A stretch of 64,000 nt of DNA from an uncultured Bacilli bacterium (lineage in GTDB: Bacteria; Bacillota_I; Bacilli_A; RF39; UBA660): contig CANQRL010000001.1 of assembly GCA_947626275.1 (NCBI GenBank), positions 183,693 through 247,692 of the forward strand, given 5' to 3'. This document shows positions 1-7,423 of this stretch, piece after piece. A model generated the notes under the pieces. The model saw nothing but the letters and a program-made list of their open reading frames with translations, was not told the DNA's origin and did not search any database. The translations under genes and the position numbers were made by a program. How positions within the stretch are numbered: the first letter of the stretch is position 1; the number at the start of each line of letters is the position of its first letter.

Positions 1-128
1 ATATCGATTTGGGCATCGATGACATCAAATTCATCTAATACCATTTGGTTTTCCTCGCTTGTTAGGCCAATCAATAACTTATCGGCATAGTCATCTACCA
101 TTTCCTTTGTAAATTTTCTCGCTTCCAT
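1..128 (-). CDS. gatC: GatC, Asp-tRNA(Asn)/Glu-tRNA(Gln) amidotransferase subunit C (partial)
   Basis: The first 42 residues are visible, starting MEARKFTKEM; the gene runs off the left edge. The pattern of a short N-terminal helix, a conserved leucine-rich turn and then a glutamate-rich second helix is that of GatC, the small subunit that stabilises GatA/GatB. That enzyme amidates Asp-tRNA(Asn) and Glu-tRNA(Gln). A strong ribosome site (AAGGAGGA) lies 5 nt before the ATG. It follows two tRNA-Asn genes and an Asn T-box on the same strand, which fits a role in making Asn-tRNA(Asn). gatA and gatB would be expected to the left. Confidence 0.8.
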   Translation of the reverse strand, partial: MEARKFTKEMVDDYADKLLIGLTSEENQMVLDEFDVIDAQID

Positions 129-141
129 AAATCCTCCTTAC

Positions 142-178
142 AATAAAAATAAGTCCTACTACGAATAATAGGACTTAT
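142..178 (-). terminator. Hairpin between tRNA-Asn and gatC
   Basis: A perfect 10-bp stem (149-158 with 169-178) and a 10-nt loop are followed on the minus strand by TTTTATTG. It reads as an intrinsic terminator or attenuator after the tRNA genes, so gatC may depend on read-through. Confidence 0.65.
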
Positions 179-189
179 TAATTCACGAA

Positions 190-265
190 TGGCGCCTGAT
201 GTAGGACTCGGACCTACGACCTGCCGGTTAACAGCCGGATGCTCTACCAACTGAGCTAATCAGGC
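190..265 (-). tRNA. tRNA-Asn (GTT)
   Basis: A full cloverleaf can be drawn: acceptor GCCTGAT paired with ATCAGGC, anticodon GTT within CTGTTAA, T-loop TCCGAGT and encoded CCA. It is nearly identical to the second copy 6 nt away. Confidence 0.95.
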
Positions 266-271
266 AACGAA

Positions 272-347
272 TGGCGCTCAATGTAGGACTCGGACCTACG
301 ACCTGCCGGTTAACAGCCGGATGCTCTACCAACTGAGCTAATTGAGC
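272..347 (-). tRNA. tRNA-Asn (GTT), second copy
   Basis: The body is the same as the adjacent tRNA-Asn, with the acceptor stem changed to GCTCAAT/ATTGAGC by compensatory changes. CCA is encoded. It lies about 10 nt downstream of the T-box terminator, so it is the first gene of the T-box transcript. Confidence 0.95.
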
Positions 348-356
348 AAATAAATA

Positions 357-604
357 ATCGTCCTATCATGGGACGAATCAAAATCCGCGGTACCACCCAA
401 TTTGTCACTTCTGTGACCACTCTATCGATTTCAAAAAAAATCGTGTAACAAGGTAACGGGTTACTACCGATTAAATCTACTCGAATTCTTTCGACTTAAC
501 AACTAGTGGGTGTTATTCGAAACAAGCGTCATTGTTAGCTCTCACCATACCTAACTCGCTTCTACTCGTTTTTGTTTTTACTTCTCCCACGTCAAAACGC
601 TTAT
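357..604 (-). promoter_or_regulatory. T-box leader, asparagine-specific
   Basis: On the minus strand the antiterminator signature GGGTGGTACCGCGG is present (375-388), followed by a terminator stem CGTCC/GGACG (359-375). Upstream lies a Stem I with the GTGAGAGC motif and a specifier region GAATAACACC, in which AAC would be the Asn codon. The T-box bulge TGGT can pair with the GCCA end of tRNA-Asn using one G-U pair. T-boxes sense uncharged tRNA and then allow read-through. Here the genes controlled are tRNA-Asn twice and probably gatC. Confidence 0.9.
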
Positions 605-610
605 GAATTC

Positions 611-639
611 ATTATAGAGCAATCTCCTTCTTTTGTCAA
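611..639 (-). promoter_or_regulatory. Sigma-A promoter of the T-box/tRNA-Asn unit
   Basis: On the minus strand TTGACA (634-639) and TATAAT (611-616) are separated by 17 bp, a consensus promoter placed just before the T-box leader. Confidence 0.9.
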
Positions 640-677
640 TAACTTGCTAGCGAAAAAAATCGTCGAAAAAAGAGAGA

Positions 678-2879
678 TTATTCTTCTCCCTTTTGATTTT
701 CTATCATTTCCTGATTGTCAAAGTCAGCTTTTTCTTTCTTTTTATGATTTAACATCTCGGTTTGTAAAATTCGTTTAATAAGATTATATCCTAAATTTTG
801 CTCCCGATTAATAGATTCTGCTTGTTGTAAATACTTGAGTGTCTTAAACGTTTTTCCCATTTTTTTATAACACTCTGATAAATTCAAGTAGACAGAAATG
901 GACTCTTTTGGATAAAACTCATTATATGTTAAGTAACAGAAAATCGCATCATTCCATCTCTTCTGTTTATAATAAATTTCTCCTAAGAAATAATAGGCAT
1001 CGGGATCCGGTGAAAGGCTATTCGCTTCGATAAAGGAAGCAATCGCTTCTTTATACTTTCCAAGCTGCATTTCGATATACCCTTTTAAAATCCAGCCTTT
1101 TGGATTTTTCGTCTGATCTAATTGTTGATAATACGTCAAATAAGATAACGCATTTTCTAATCGGTTGTGACGCATCTCGTTATAAGCATAAGCATACATC
1201 TTTTCTTTTTCTTGGACACGTTCCACCGGCTCCAATAAGTCCATACTCATAACTTCTAGTGCGTAATAAAACTGATCTAATCTTTTAATAATTCGATTCA
1301 TATGGAGAAGTTGATCATACTGCGTAAGCCAATACCTAGCCTCTTCAATATGCATTACTTGATAGTATTGAAGAAAATAAGTAAAGTATTCATGCGTTGG
1401 AAGAGTGTGGAAGAGCAATGGTTCCACAGGATAGAAGACTTCTTCTTGGTCTTCCTCTACTTCCAATTCTTCCCCATCTTCCAACTCTTCTTCCCTACTC
1501 TCAACTTCTATTTTTTCTTCCAAAATAGGAGGTTCTAAAGCAGGTGGTTCTTCTACAACTAAATCGTCTAACGCTAGTTTTTCCTGAACAGGAAAACTAA
1601 GTTGTTGTGGTTCTTCTGTTTCCTTATTAAGAGATGGTTGATTTTGTTCTAGTTTCATACCAGCTTCAAATAAATCTTGAAGCAGTCTTTTCTCATAAGG
1701 AACCAACCGTTCTTCATTTTCTTGATAGACTTGAAAAGCATGGGTATAATGCATTTTTGAGATATTGACTTGAATGATTTGATAAGTAATATCTACCTCT
1801 TTTTGTCTTTCCTCTAAAACAGTGAAGAAATATTCAAGCAAAGATACATAAACCGAAACCTTTAGTTTTGGTATCTCTTTATCAAACATCTTTCGCCGGC
1901 AACGTTTTCCAGCTTCTAAAGCATGTTCATAGTCCCCTAGAGAAATCGCTTCTTGAAAAGTGTAAAAAGCATCCTTCTCCTTTGGATAGTCATGTTCTAC
2001 TTTGGTATATTCAAAAGTAGGATTGGCAACAACAGCTTCCAACATTTCAAGAAGCTCTAAAAAGAGATATCCGACATAATTATCCTTAGAAGCCGCTTCC
2101 CGATAGGCTAGAAAACGAGTTAACTCTTCTTTTGCCTTAGGAAGATTTCGCTCCTGAACTGCTTGGATAAAGGCTTCTACTCTACTCTCTTCTAACACTT
2201 TCTCCTGTTCTTCTTTTTGATGTTGTAACTCCTTTTTCCTCTCTATCACTAAGTCTAAGAGACGCTCTGCAATCTCTAAAGGAAGATAGTTTTTTTTCAT
2301 CTGCAAACAAGACTTTAATTCGTCCAAAGCTTCTGCGTAGTCTTCTTCCTCCAATCTTTCTAGAAAAGATTGATATCTCCCATTATAAGAATTTTTTTGA
2401 ACTACAATCCGTTTGGGAGAAGGCGCTAGTAAATCCTCTAACACTTCTACCTCATAGTCTTTTTCCATTTGACCATAAAGCTTCAAATAGAGACGGTAAA
2501 ACTCATCTTCTTCCCTCGTCTTCTTCGTTTCAATCGCTTTTTGTAAATAAGGAAATCCCTCTTCCCCTAAAAAGAGACTCGTAATAAACTTCGCTAAAAA
2601 AAGCGAACTAGAATGTTGAGAAGTAGGAAGAATTTGATCGATTAGAATCGTTGCGCCTACATAATTTTCATCTTCTATTTGCTTCCAAATAGACTCTAAT
2701 ATGCCTACAAAAGCATATCGATTATCTCCTACTTGTAAAGCATAAACTGATGACTCCAAAAAGGGGATTCCATTTACGAAAACCATGAGATTTTGTCGAG
2801 TTAATTTCTTCTTTTTAACGGAGATAATCTCTACCATATCGAGGTTCTTCCACTTGTTATTTGTTAATACACTTCTCAT
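678..2879 (-). CDS. Tetratricopeptide-repeat protein
   Basis: This 733-residue protein has no signal peptide. Helical repeats fill most of it. The clearest TPR units lie near residues 590-690, for example a run containing GWILKGYIEMQLGKYKEA followed by a second repeat with YYFLGEIYYKQKRWNDA. An acidic linker rich in Glu spans about residues 455-520. It is probably a cytoplasmic scaffold for protein interactions; no catalytic motif was seen. The first ATG has a GGGGGC ribosome site; an alternative ATG 14 codons later lacks one. It lies upstream of, and in the same direction as, the T-box unit. Confidence 0.7.
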   Translation of the reverse strand: MRSVLTNNKWKNLDMVEIISVKKKKLTRQNLMVFVNGIPFLESSVYALQVGDNRYAFVGILESIWKQIEDENYVGATILIDQILPTSQHSSSLFLAKFITSLFLGEEGFPYLQKAIETKKTREEDEFYRLYLKLYGQMEKDYEVEVLEDLLAPSPKRIVVQKNSYNGRYQSFLERLEEEDYAEALDELKSCLQMKKNYLPLEIAERLLDLVIERKKELQHQKEEQEKVLEESRVEAFIQAVQERNLPKAKEELTRFLAYREAASKDNYVGYLFLELLEMLEAVVANPTFEYTKVEHDYPKEKDAFYTFQEAISLGDYEHALEAGKRCRRKMFDKEIPKLKVSVYVSLLEYFFTVLEERQKEVDITYQIIQVNISKMHYTHAFQVYQENEERLVPYEKRLLQDLFEAGMKLEQNQPSLNKETEEPQQLSFPVQEKLALDDLVVEEPPALEPPILEEKIEVESREEELEDGEELEVEEDQEEVFYPVEPLLFHTLPTHEYFTYFLQYYQVMHIEEARYWLTQYDQLLHMNRIIKRLDQFYYALEVMSMDLLEPVERVQEKEKMYAYAYNEMRHNRLENALSYLTYYQQLDQTKNPKGWILKGYIEMQLGKYKEAIASFIEANSLSPDPDAYYFLGEIYYKQKRWNDAIFCYLTYNEFYPKESISVYLNLSECYKKMGKTFKTLKYLQQAESINREQNLGYNLIKRILQTEMLNHKKKEKADFDNQEMIENQKGEE

Positions 2880-2946
2880 ACATTGCCCCCAATAATACTA
2901 ATTGCTTTCTATTATAGCAAAACTGACTAGCAAATAGCAAGAAAAA

Positions 2947-2970
2947 AAGTATAAAATTTCTTTTATACTT
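2947..2970 (-). terminator. Terminator of the RNase J-like gene
   Basis: On the minus strand a perfect 10-bp stem AAGTATAAAA/TTTTATACTT with a 4-nt loop is followed by a run of T. It overlaps the stop codon of the upstream gene. Confidence 0.85.
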
Positions 2971-4609
2971 CTTGAACAACAACAATAATCATTGGTTTAG
3001 AAGAAGTCTCCTTATAGAAGTACTTTCCTAATTTCTCTCTAATTCCTAATTTAATCTTATTAAAATCAATATAATTAGGATTGATAAATTCATTGACTAC
3101 TTCTAAGGAAATTTTTTCTGCCTCTTTAATGAGATCACTGTTATCTTTTACATAGATAAATCCTCGGGTTAAAATTTCTGGACCTGCTAGTACCTTTTTC
3201 GTCGCCTTATCTAGGGTTGTTGTCACAATGACAATACCATTTTCTCCTAGTAATTCTCGATCTTTTAAAACGAGGTCTCCAACATCTCCGGCTTGCTTTC
3301 CATCGATGAGAAGTTCGTCTACTTTAACTTTCTCACCGGTATCAACTGCTTCCCCATTGATAAGCGTTACAACATCTCCGTTTAGTTTTAAGAAGACATG
3401 GTCTTCATCCATTCCAAGACGGTACGCTAAACGGGCATTCTCGACTTGATCCCGATATTCTCCAATAATTGGAAAATAATACTTTGGTTGTAACATATTG
3501 ATCATCATCATGATATCTTCTTTAGATGCATGAGGAGATCGATACTGTTTTTTCGAAAGAACCACTAGATTACAACCGATTTTAGCAATACTATCAAATA
3601 CTTGCGTAGAAGTTACTTCAATACTATCATAGATAGGAGAAGCAAAAACAACTGTATCCTCTTCCGTTAATGTAACAAACTTGTCATAACCTCTTAAAAT
3701 TCTCTTCATATTGGAATAAGGAGCTTCTCGTTCATTTGATACAATCACAATGACTCCTTCATCCATCACGTGATGAATACTTTTAATTTGACTTTTATCA
3801 AAGGAAATATACCCACAATCAATCGCTTTTAGAATGATAGCTTCGAGCTTTTTTCCCATGATAACGACGCTACGATTAGTCTTCTTTACTTCCTCTAATA
3901 ACTCTTGAATACGAAAGATCTGAGCCTGCATAATATTGATGAGGATTCTTCCCTCATGTTTATTGATAACCTCTCTAATAATATCCCGCGCACGATGGTT
4001 AGGAGACGTAAATCCCGTCTTAGAAGCATAGATAGATTCTCCAAGTAAACATAAAACCCCTTGCTTTCCAACATAAGCAATTTTACCAATATCGGAACCA
4101 AAGGCATCCATCATCGATGGATCAAAAACATAGTTTCCAGTAAATACCAAAGCGCCATCTTCCGTATATAAAACATACATCAAAGAATCTGGAATAGAAT
4201 GGGATACGCGAATAGGAAAAATACTATTCTTTCCAAACGTTACTTTGCGATGGAGTTTTAACTCTACCAAGTTCGCATCCGTAATCCCTTCCTCTTCTAA
4301 ATCCTGTCTAATAATATCAAGAGTAAATTTGGTCGCATAGACAGGAACTTCTTTAAGCTCCACTAATAAATCAGCTAAAGCCCCCATCTGCTCATCATGA
4401 CCATGCGTCACAAAAATACCAACAATCCGTTTTCTATTTTCGAGAAGATAATCATAATTTGGAATGATATAATCGATTCCAAGAAGACTATCATCTGCAT
4501 ATTTTAATCCCGCTTCAAATACATATATATCATCGTCAACTTCAACGACATACATATTCTTTCCAATTTCGTTTAACCCACCAAGGGCAAACATTTTAAT
4601 TTTACTCAT
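2963..4609 (-). CDS. rnjB: Ribonuclease J family protein, J2-like with degraded active site
   Basis: At 548 residues it has the RNase J length and fold order: metallo-beta-lactamase, beta-CASP, then the C-terminal domain. The start MSKIKMFALGGLNEIGKNMY is typical. The metal-binding HxHxDH motif reads HGHDEQ (about residue 70), the usual GD(F/Y) aspartate is replaced in TGNYVFD, and the PxHGEYR motif reads PIIGEYR. Active RNase J processes and degrades mRNA; J2 paralogues in Firmicutes are often weak or structural partners of J1. I infer a non-catalytic or weakly active partner subunit. It has its own promoter and terminator. Confidence 0.85.
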   Translation of the reverse strand: MSKIKMFALGGLNEIGKNMYVVEVDDDIYVFEAGLKYADDSLLGIDYIIPNYDYLLENRKRIVGIFVTHGHDEQMGALADLLVELKEVPVYATKFTLDIIRQDLEEEGITDANLVELKLHRKVTFGKNSIFPIRVSHSIPDSLMYVLYTEDGALVFTGNYVFDPSMMDAFGSDIGKIAYVGKQGVLCLLGESIYASKTGFTSPNHRARDIIREVINKHEGRILINIMQAQIFRIQELLEEVKKTNRSVVIMGKKLEAIILKAIDCGYISFDKSQIKSIHHVMDEGVIVIVSNEREAPYSNMKRILRGYDKFVTLTEEDTVVFASPIYDSIEVTSTQVFDSIAKIGCNLVVLSKKQYRSPHASKEDIMMMINMLQPKYYFPIIGEYRDQVENARLAYRLGMDEDHVFLKLNGDVVTLINGEAVDTGEKVKVDELLIDGKQAGDVGDLVLKDRELLGENGIVIVTTTLDKATKKVLAGPEILTRGFIYVKDNSDLIKEAEKISLEVVNEFINPNYIDFNKIKLGIREKLGKYFYKETSSKPMIIVVVQEV

Positions 4610-4637
4610 AAAACTCCTTTCTTTTTTCGACTAACCC

Positions 4638-4666
4638 ATTATATCAAAGAAACTTTCGATTGTCTA
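4638..4666 (-). promoter_or_regulatory. Promoter of the RNase J-like gene
   Basis: On the minus strand TAGACA (4661-4666) and TATAAT (4638-4643) are 17 bp apart, with a ribosome site AAAGGAG before the ATG at 4609. Confidence 0.75.
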
Positions 4667-4702
4667 CTATTCATTATACCATGTTTTTTCGCTTTCCCCA
4701 TA

Positions 4703-4737
4703 GAAAAAAGAAACCCTAAATCAGTTTTTAGGTTTCT
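4703..4737 (-). terminator. Terminator of the ireB-trmR operon
   Basis: On the minus strand the stem AGAAACCTAAA/TTTAGGGTTTCT (one bulged base) is followed by TTTTTTC. It overlaps the end of trmR. Confidence 0.85.
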
Positions 4738-5308
4738 TTTTCGTAACCGAAACACCATCTCCCAAAGAATAAAAGGTTGTTTCATAATCTTCCAAATTTT
4801 TTAAAAATTCGATATAGTCTTGAATCTTGTGAATGAGTTGTCGCGTATTGCGGTTTTGGGTAAGTTCTGGATGTTCTACCATGCCATGGAAGGACAAATT
4901 ATCCGTTACGATAACCCCATCATCCGCTAAATTTTCTTGATACTTTAAAAAGAATTTTTGATATTGACTCTTAGCTGCATCAATAAATATCAAATCAAAC
5001 TTTCCCGTAATATTAGCCGTTAGAGCATCTTCAAACACTACTTGAATACGATCTTCTAACTTCATCTTTTGAATATTGACAAGTGCCTCTTTAAAAAGAG
5101 TCTCGTCTCTTTCAATCGTCACTACTTCTACATCAGGAGAAGTAGAAGCAAACATAATAGCAGAATACCCAATCGCCGTTCCAATTTCTAAGACTCTTTT
5201 CACGGAATGAGTCCGAATATAATCACAGAGGAAAGCAATCCCTTCATCCTGCATAATCGGAACGTGATTTTCTTTCGCATATTTTTTAATTTCTAATATC
5301 TCTCCCAT
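4721..5308 (-). CDS. trmR: tRNA 5-hydroxyuridine methyltransferase TrmR (YrrM-type O-methyltransferase)
   Basis: This is a class I SAM-dependent methyltransferase of 195 residues. The SAM-binding loop is VLEIGTAIGYSA (about 40-51), an acidic residue ends strand 2 (TIERDE) and the catalytic-site region is FIDAAKSQY. TrmR methylates 5-hydroxyuridine at the wobble position of tRNAs to give 5-methoxyuridine. It follows mltG with a short overlap, as yrrM follows yrrL in Bacillus, and it is the last gene of the operon. Confidence 0.85.
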   Translation of the reverse strand: MGEILEIKKYAKENHVPIMQDEGIAFLCDYIRTHSVKRVLEIGTAIGYSAIMFASTSPDVEVVTIERDETLFKEALVNIQKMKLEDRIQVVFEDALTANITGKFDLIFIDAAKSQYQKFFLKYQENLADDGVIVTDNLSFHGMVEHPELTQNRNTRQLIHKIQDYIEFLKNLEDYETTFYSLGDGVSVTKKKPKN

Positions 5309-6372
5309 AGACCTTTACTCTTCAATTCTTCTCTCTTCGCAATATGTTCTTGATAAGTCTTCGTAAAGTATACCTTTCCCTGATTATCCGCTAAGAAATA
5401 GTAGTAATCAGATTGATCTGGCTCTAAAGCCGCTACAACCGATTCAATCGATGGATTACAGATTGGTCCAACAGGAAGACCTAACTCCGTTGTCGGTCTC
5501 GTATTATAGCCATTAACAGCTTCTATCTCATAGGCGTACAAATCTCTTTCACTCATATCGACTTGAGCTCCATAGTAAGTTGTAACATCGCTTCCTAAGC
5601 TAATATTGCTCTTTAAACGATTATAGAATACCCCAGATACCCCTTTTCGATACTCTACGGTTGGCGCTTCCAATTCAATCACACTCGCCAAAGTTAAAAT
5701 CTCATGAGCAGAATACTTACTCTTTTCAATCTCTTCTTGATAAGGAAGGAGTTGTTTTCCCATCTCATCTAATAATACTTTAAAGATTTCTTTAACCGAT
5801 ACATCCTTATTTTTAAAATGATAGGTATTCGGATATAAATATCCTTCCAAAGGATAGTAGATATTCTCATCTAGGATGGATTCATCGATAAACCAATATG
5901 TTTGAATGAGTTCTTTTAAATAATCTTGATCTTTTAAGAGCGCAAAAACCTCTTCCTCGGTCCGATTGGTCTCAGAGGCAATCAAAGAGGCAATCGCTCT
6001 CATATTCAAACCCTCTTTAAAAGTAATTCGAATCTCATCTGGATTGACAGAATTGCCACCAGCTGCAAGTGCTTCGACAATCTCTGAAACACTCATATTT
6101 TCTTTTAAATAATAGGTTCCTGCCTTTAATCCTGCTTTTGGAGGATTTAACTTGATATAAATACGATACGCTAATTCATTTCGAATCAAGTGTTTCTCAT
6201 ACAATAGACTTGCTAGAGTCGAATAGGTACTTCCCGAAACAATTTCTACTTCCACTAACTCATCAGATGTTCCCACTGGCTTTAAATTATTTTGATATGT
6301 CAAATAGACTGTAAGAACAGCAACGATGATAATGACAATGAATATTGCAAAAAATAATAATACTTTCTTCAT
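5293..6372 (-). CDS. mltG: Endolytic transglycosylase MltG
   Basis: A single N-terminal membrane segment (about residues 4-26) is followed by the YceG/MltG domain. The conserved segment LASVIELEAPTVEYRKGV holds the catalytic Glu, and the later motifs SGVFYNRL, LGSDVT and YNTRPTTELGLPVGPI are all present. MltG cleaves nascent glycan strands at the membrane and sets their length. I chose the ATG at 6372; a GTG four codons upstream is possible, and neither has a good ribosome site. It is co-transcribed with the DUF1292 gene and trmR. Confidence 0.9.
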   Translation of the reverse strand: MKKVLLFFAIFIVIIIVAVLTVYLTYQNNLKPVGTSDELVEVEIVSGSTYSTLASLLYEKHLIRNELAYRIYIKLNPPKAGLKAGTYYLKENMSVSEIVEALAAGGNSVNPDEIRITFKEGLNMRAIASLIASETNRTEEEVFALLKDQDYLKELIQTYWFIDESILDENIYYPLEGYLYPNTYHFKNKDVSVKEIFKVLLDEMGKQLLPYQEEIEKSKYSAHEILTLASVIELEAPTVEYRKGVSGVFYNRLKSNISLGSDVTTYYGAQVDMSERDLYAYEIEAVNGYNTRPTTELGLPVGPICNPSIESVVAALEPDQSDYYYFLADNQGKVYFTKTYQEHIAKREELKSKGLWERY

Positions 6373-6402
6373 AAATCTACACACAACAAAAAAGAGTAAA
6401 TA

Positions 6403-6693
6403 TTACTCTTCTGATTCTGAACTCTTTCCTTGGATTTCATTTTGTAATTCATCTAAAATTGTTTCAATAATCTTCCATTCTTTATCAGTTTCAATTGGTA
6501 ATAATTTTGTTTCATCTTCATCTGGATTATAGATAGAAGCATATACTTTTGTATTTCCTTCTTCGTCCAATGTGTTATCTGTATAAACAATGTAGTTTTT
6601 CTTTGTCTCGTCTGATTCGAATGTAAATAATACCTCACATTCTACTTCTTTTCCTTCGTCGTTTACAACTTTAAATGTCATTTTTTCTTCCAT
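6403..6693 (-). CDS. DUF1292 family protein (YrzB-like)
   Basis: A small acidic protein of 96 residues. The segment FTFESDETKKNYIVYTDNT and the ending of the domain, EWKIIETILDEL, are characteristic of DUF1292. Its function is unknown. It starts inside the end of ruvX (23-bp overlap) after a GAGGAAG ribosome site, in the conserved ruvX-yrzB-mltG order of Bacillus-type genomes. Confidence 0.85.
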   Translation of the reverse strand: MEEKMTFKVVNDEGKEVECEVLFTFESDETKKNYIVYTDNTLDEEGNTKVYASIYNPDEDETKLLPIETDKEWKIIETILDELQNEIQGKSSESEE

Positions 6694-7120
6694 GATTTTC
6701 TTCCTCTCTTTCTTTATCTAAATAAGTTTGCAAAATGATATTCGCAGCTACCGCATCTACTTTTTTCTTCCTTTTTTTCCTAGACATATCCGCTTCTATC
6801 AAGTAGTTCGTAGCTTCCACAGTAGATAAACGTTCATCTTGCATCACTACTTCTATACCTAATTTGTTTTCGATTAACGTTTTAAATTCTAGGGTAGTCT
6901 GTGCTCTATCACCTATACTATTATTCATATTTTTAGGTAATCCCAAAACAATTTTTGTAACCTGATATTCCTCGATTAGCTTGCTTAATGGTTCAAGCAA
7001 AGCTTCATAATCACTCTCCATAAAACGAATCGTCGTTAAGGAAGAAGCAATCGTTCGAGTCGTATCACTCACAGAAACACCAAGGGTTCTCGTTCCTAAA
7101 TCTAGACCTAAATATCTCAT
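6671..7120 (-). CDS. ruvX: RuvX/YqgF, putative Holliday junction resolvase and rRNA-processing nuclease
   Basis: The 149 residues show the RNase H-like fold: MRYLGLDLGTRTLGVSVSD at the start with the first catalytic Asp, VLGLPKNMNNS in the middle, and QDERLSTVEA and VDAVAANIIL carrying the later acidic residues. Family members resolve branched DNA or process 16S rRNA 5' ends. The ATG overlaps the stop of ireB by 4 nt (ATGA), implying coupled translation. Confidence 0.92.
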   Translation of the reverse strand: MRYLGLDLGTRTLGVSVSDTTRTIASSLTTIRFMESDYEALLEPLSKLIEEYQVTKIVLGLPKNMNNSIGDRAQTTLEFKTLIENKLGIEVVMQDERLSTVEATNYLIEADMSRKKRKKKVDAVAANIILQTYLDKEREEENHGRKNDI

Positions 7121-7359
7121 TTTTGTAAGAAATCTCTAACGAGAACTTCTAAGATTTTCGTCCGTTCAAAACGAGTTAGTTTGCTTCTAGCTTCTTTATG
7201 GCTAGAAATATATCCTGGGTCTCCACTCATAAGATATCCTACGATTTGATTAATCGCATTATATCCACGATCTTCTAGTATCTGTGACACTTCCTTAATC
7301 ACTTGCGAAATCATAGCGTCTTGAAATTCAGATGGTTCATAAACTTTTGTTTCGCTCAT
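7117..7359 (-). CDS. ireB: IreB family regulatory protein (DUF965, YrzL)
   Basis: The sequence from MSETKVYEP through GYNAINQIVGYLMSGDPGYI is a near-complete match to the IreB/DUF965 family. These small proteins are substrates of the Ser/Thr kinase IreK in enterococci and influence cell-wall stress responses. I use the ATG at 7359, 8 nt after GAGGG, not the GTG three codons upstream. It is the first gene of its operon, with a promoter at 7391-7419. Confidence 0.88.
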   Translation of the reverse strand: MSETKVYEPSEFQDAMISQVIKEVSQILEDRGYNAINQIVGYLMSGDPGYISSHKEARSKLTRFERTKILEVLVRDFLQK

Positions 7360-7390
7360 GTCAATCACCCTCTTCTATGAATACAACTCC

Positions 7391-7419
7391 ATTTTAACAT
7401 ATTCCCTTTTTTTTGTAAA
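7391..7419 (-). promoter_or_regulatory. Promoter of the ireB-ruvX-mltG-trmR operon
   Basis: On the minus strand TTTACA (7414-7419) and TAAAAT (7391-7396) are separated by 17 bp, directly before ireB and just after the stop of the Mur ligase gene. Confidence 0.7.
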
Positions 7420-7423
7420 TGGG

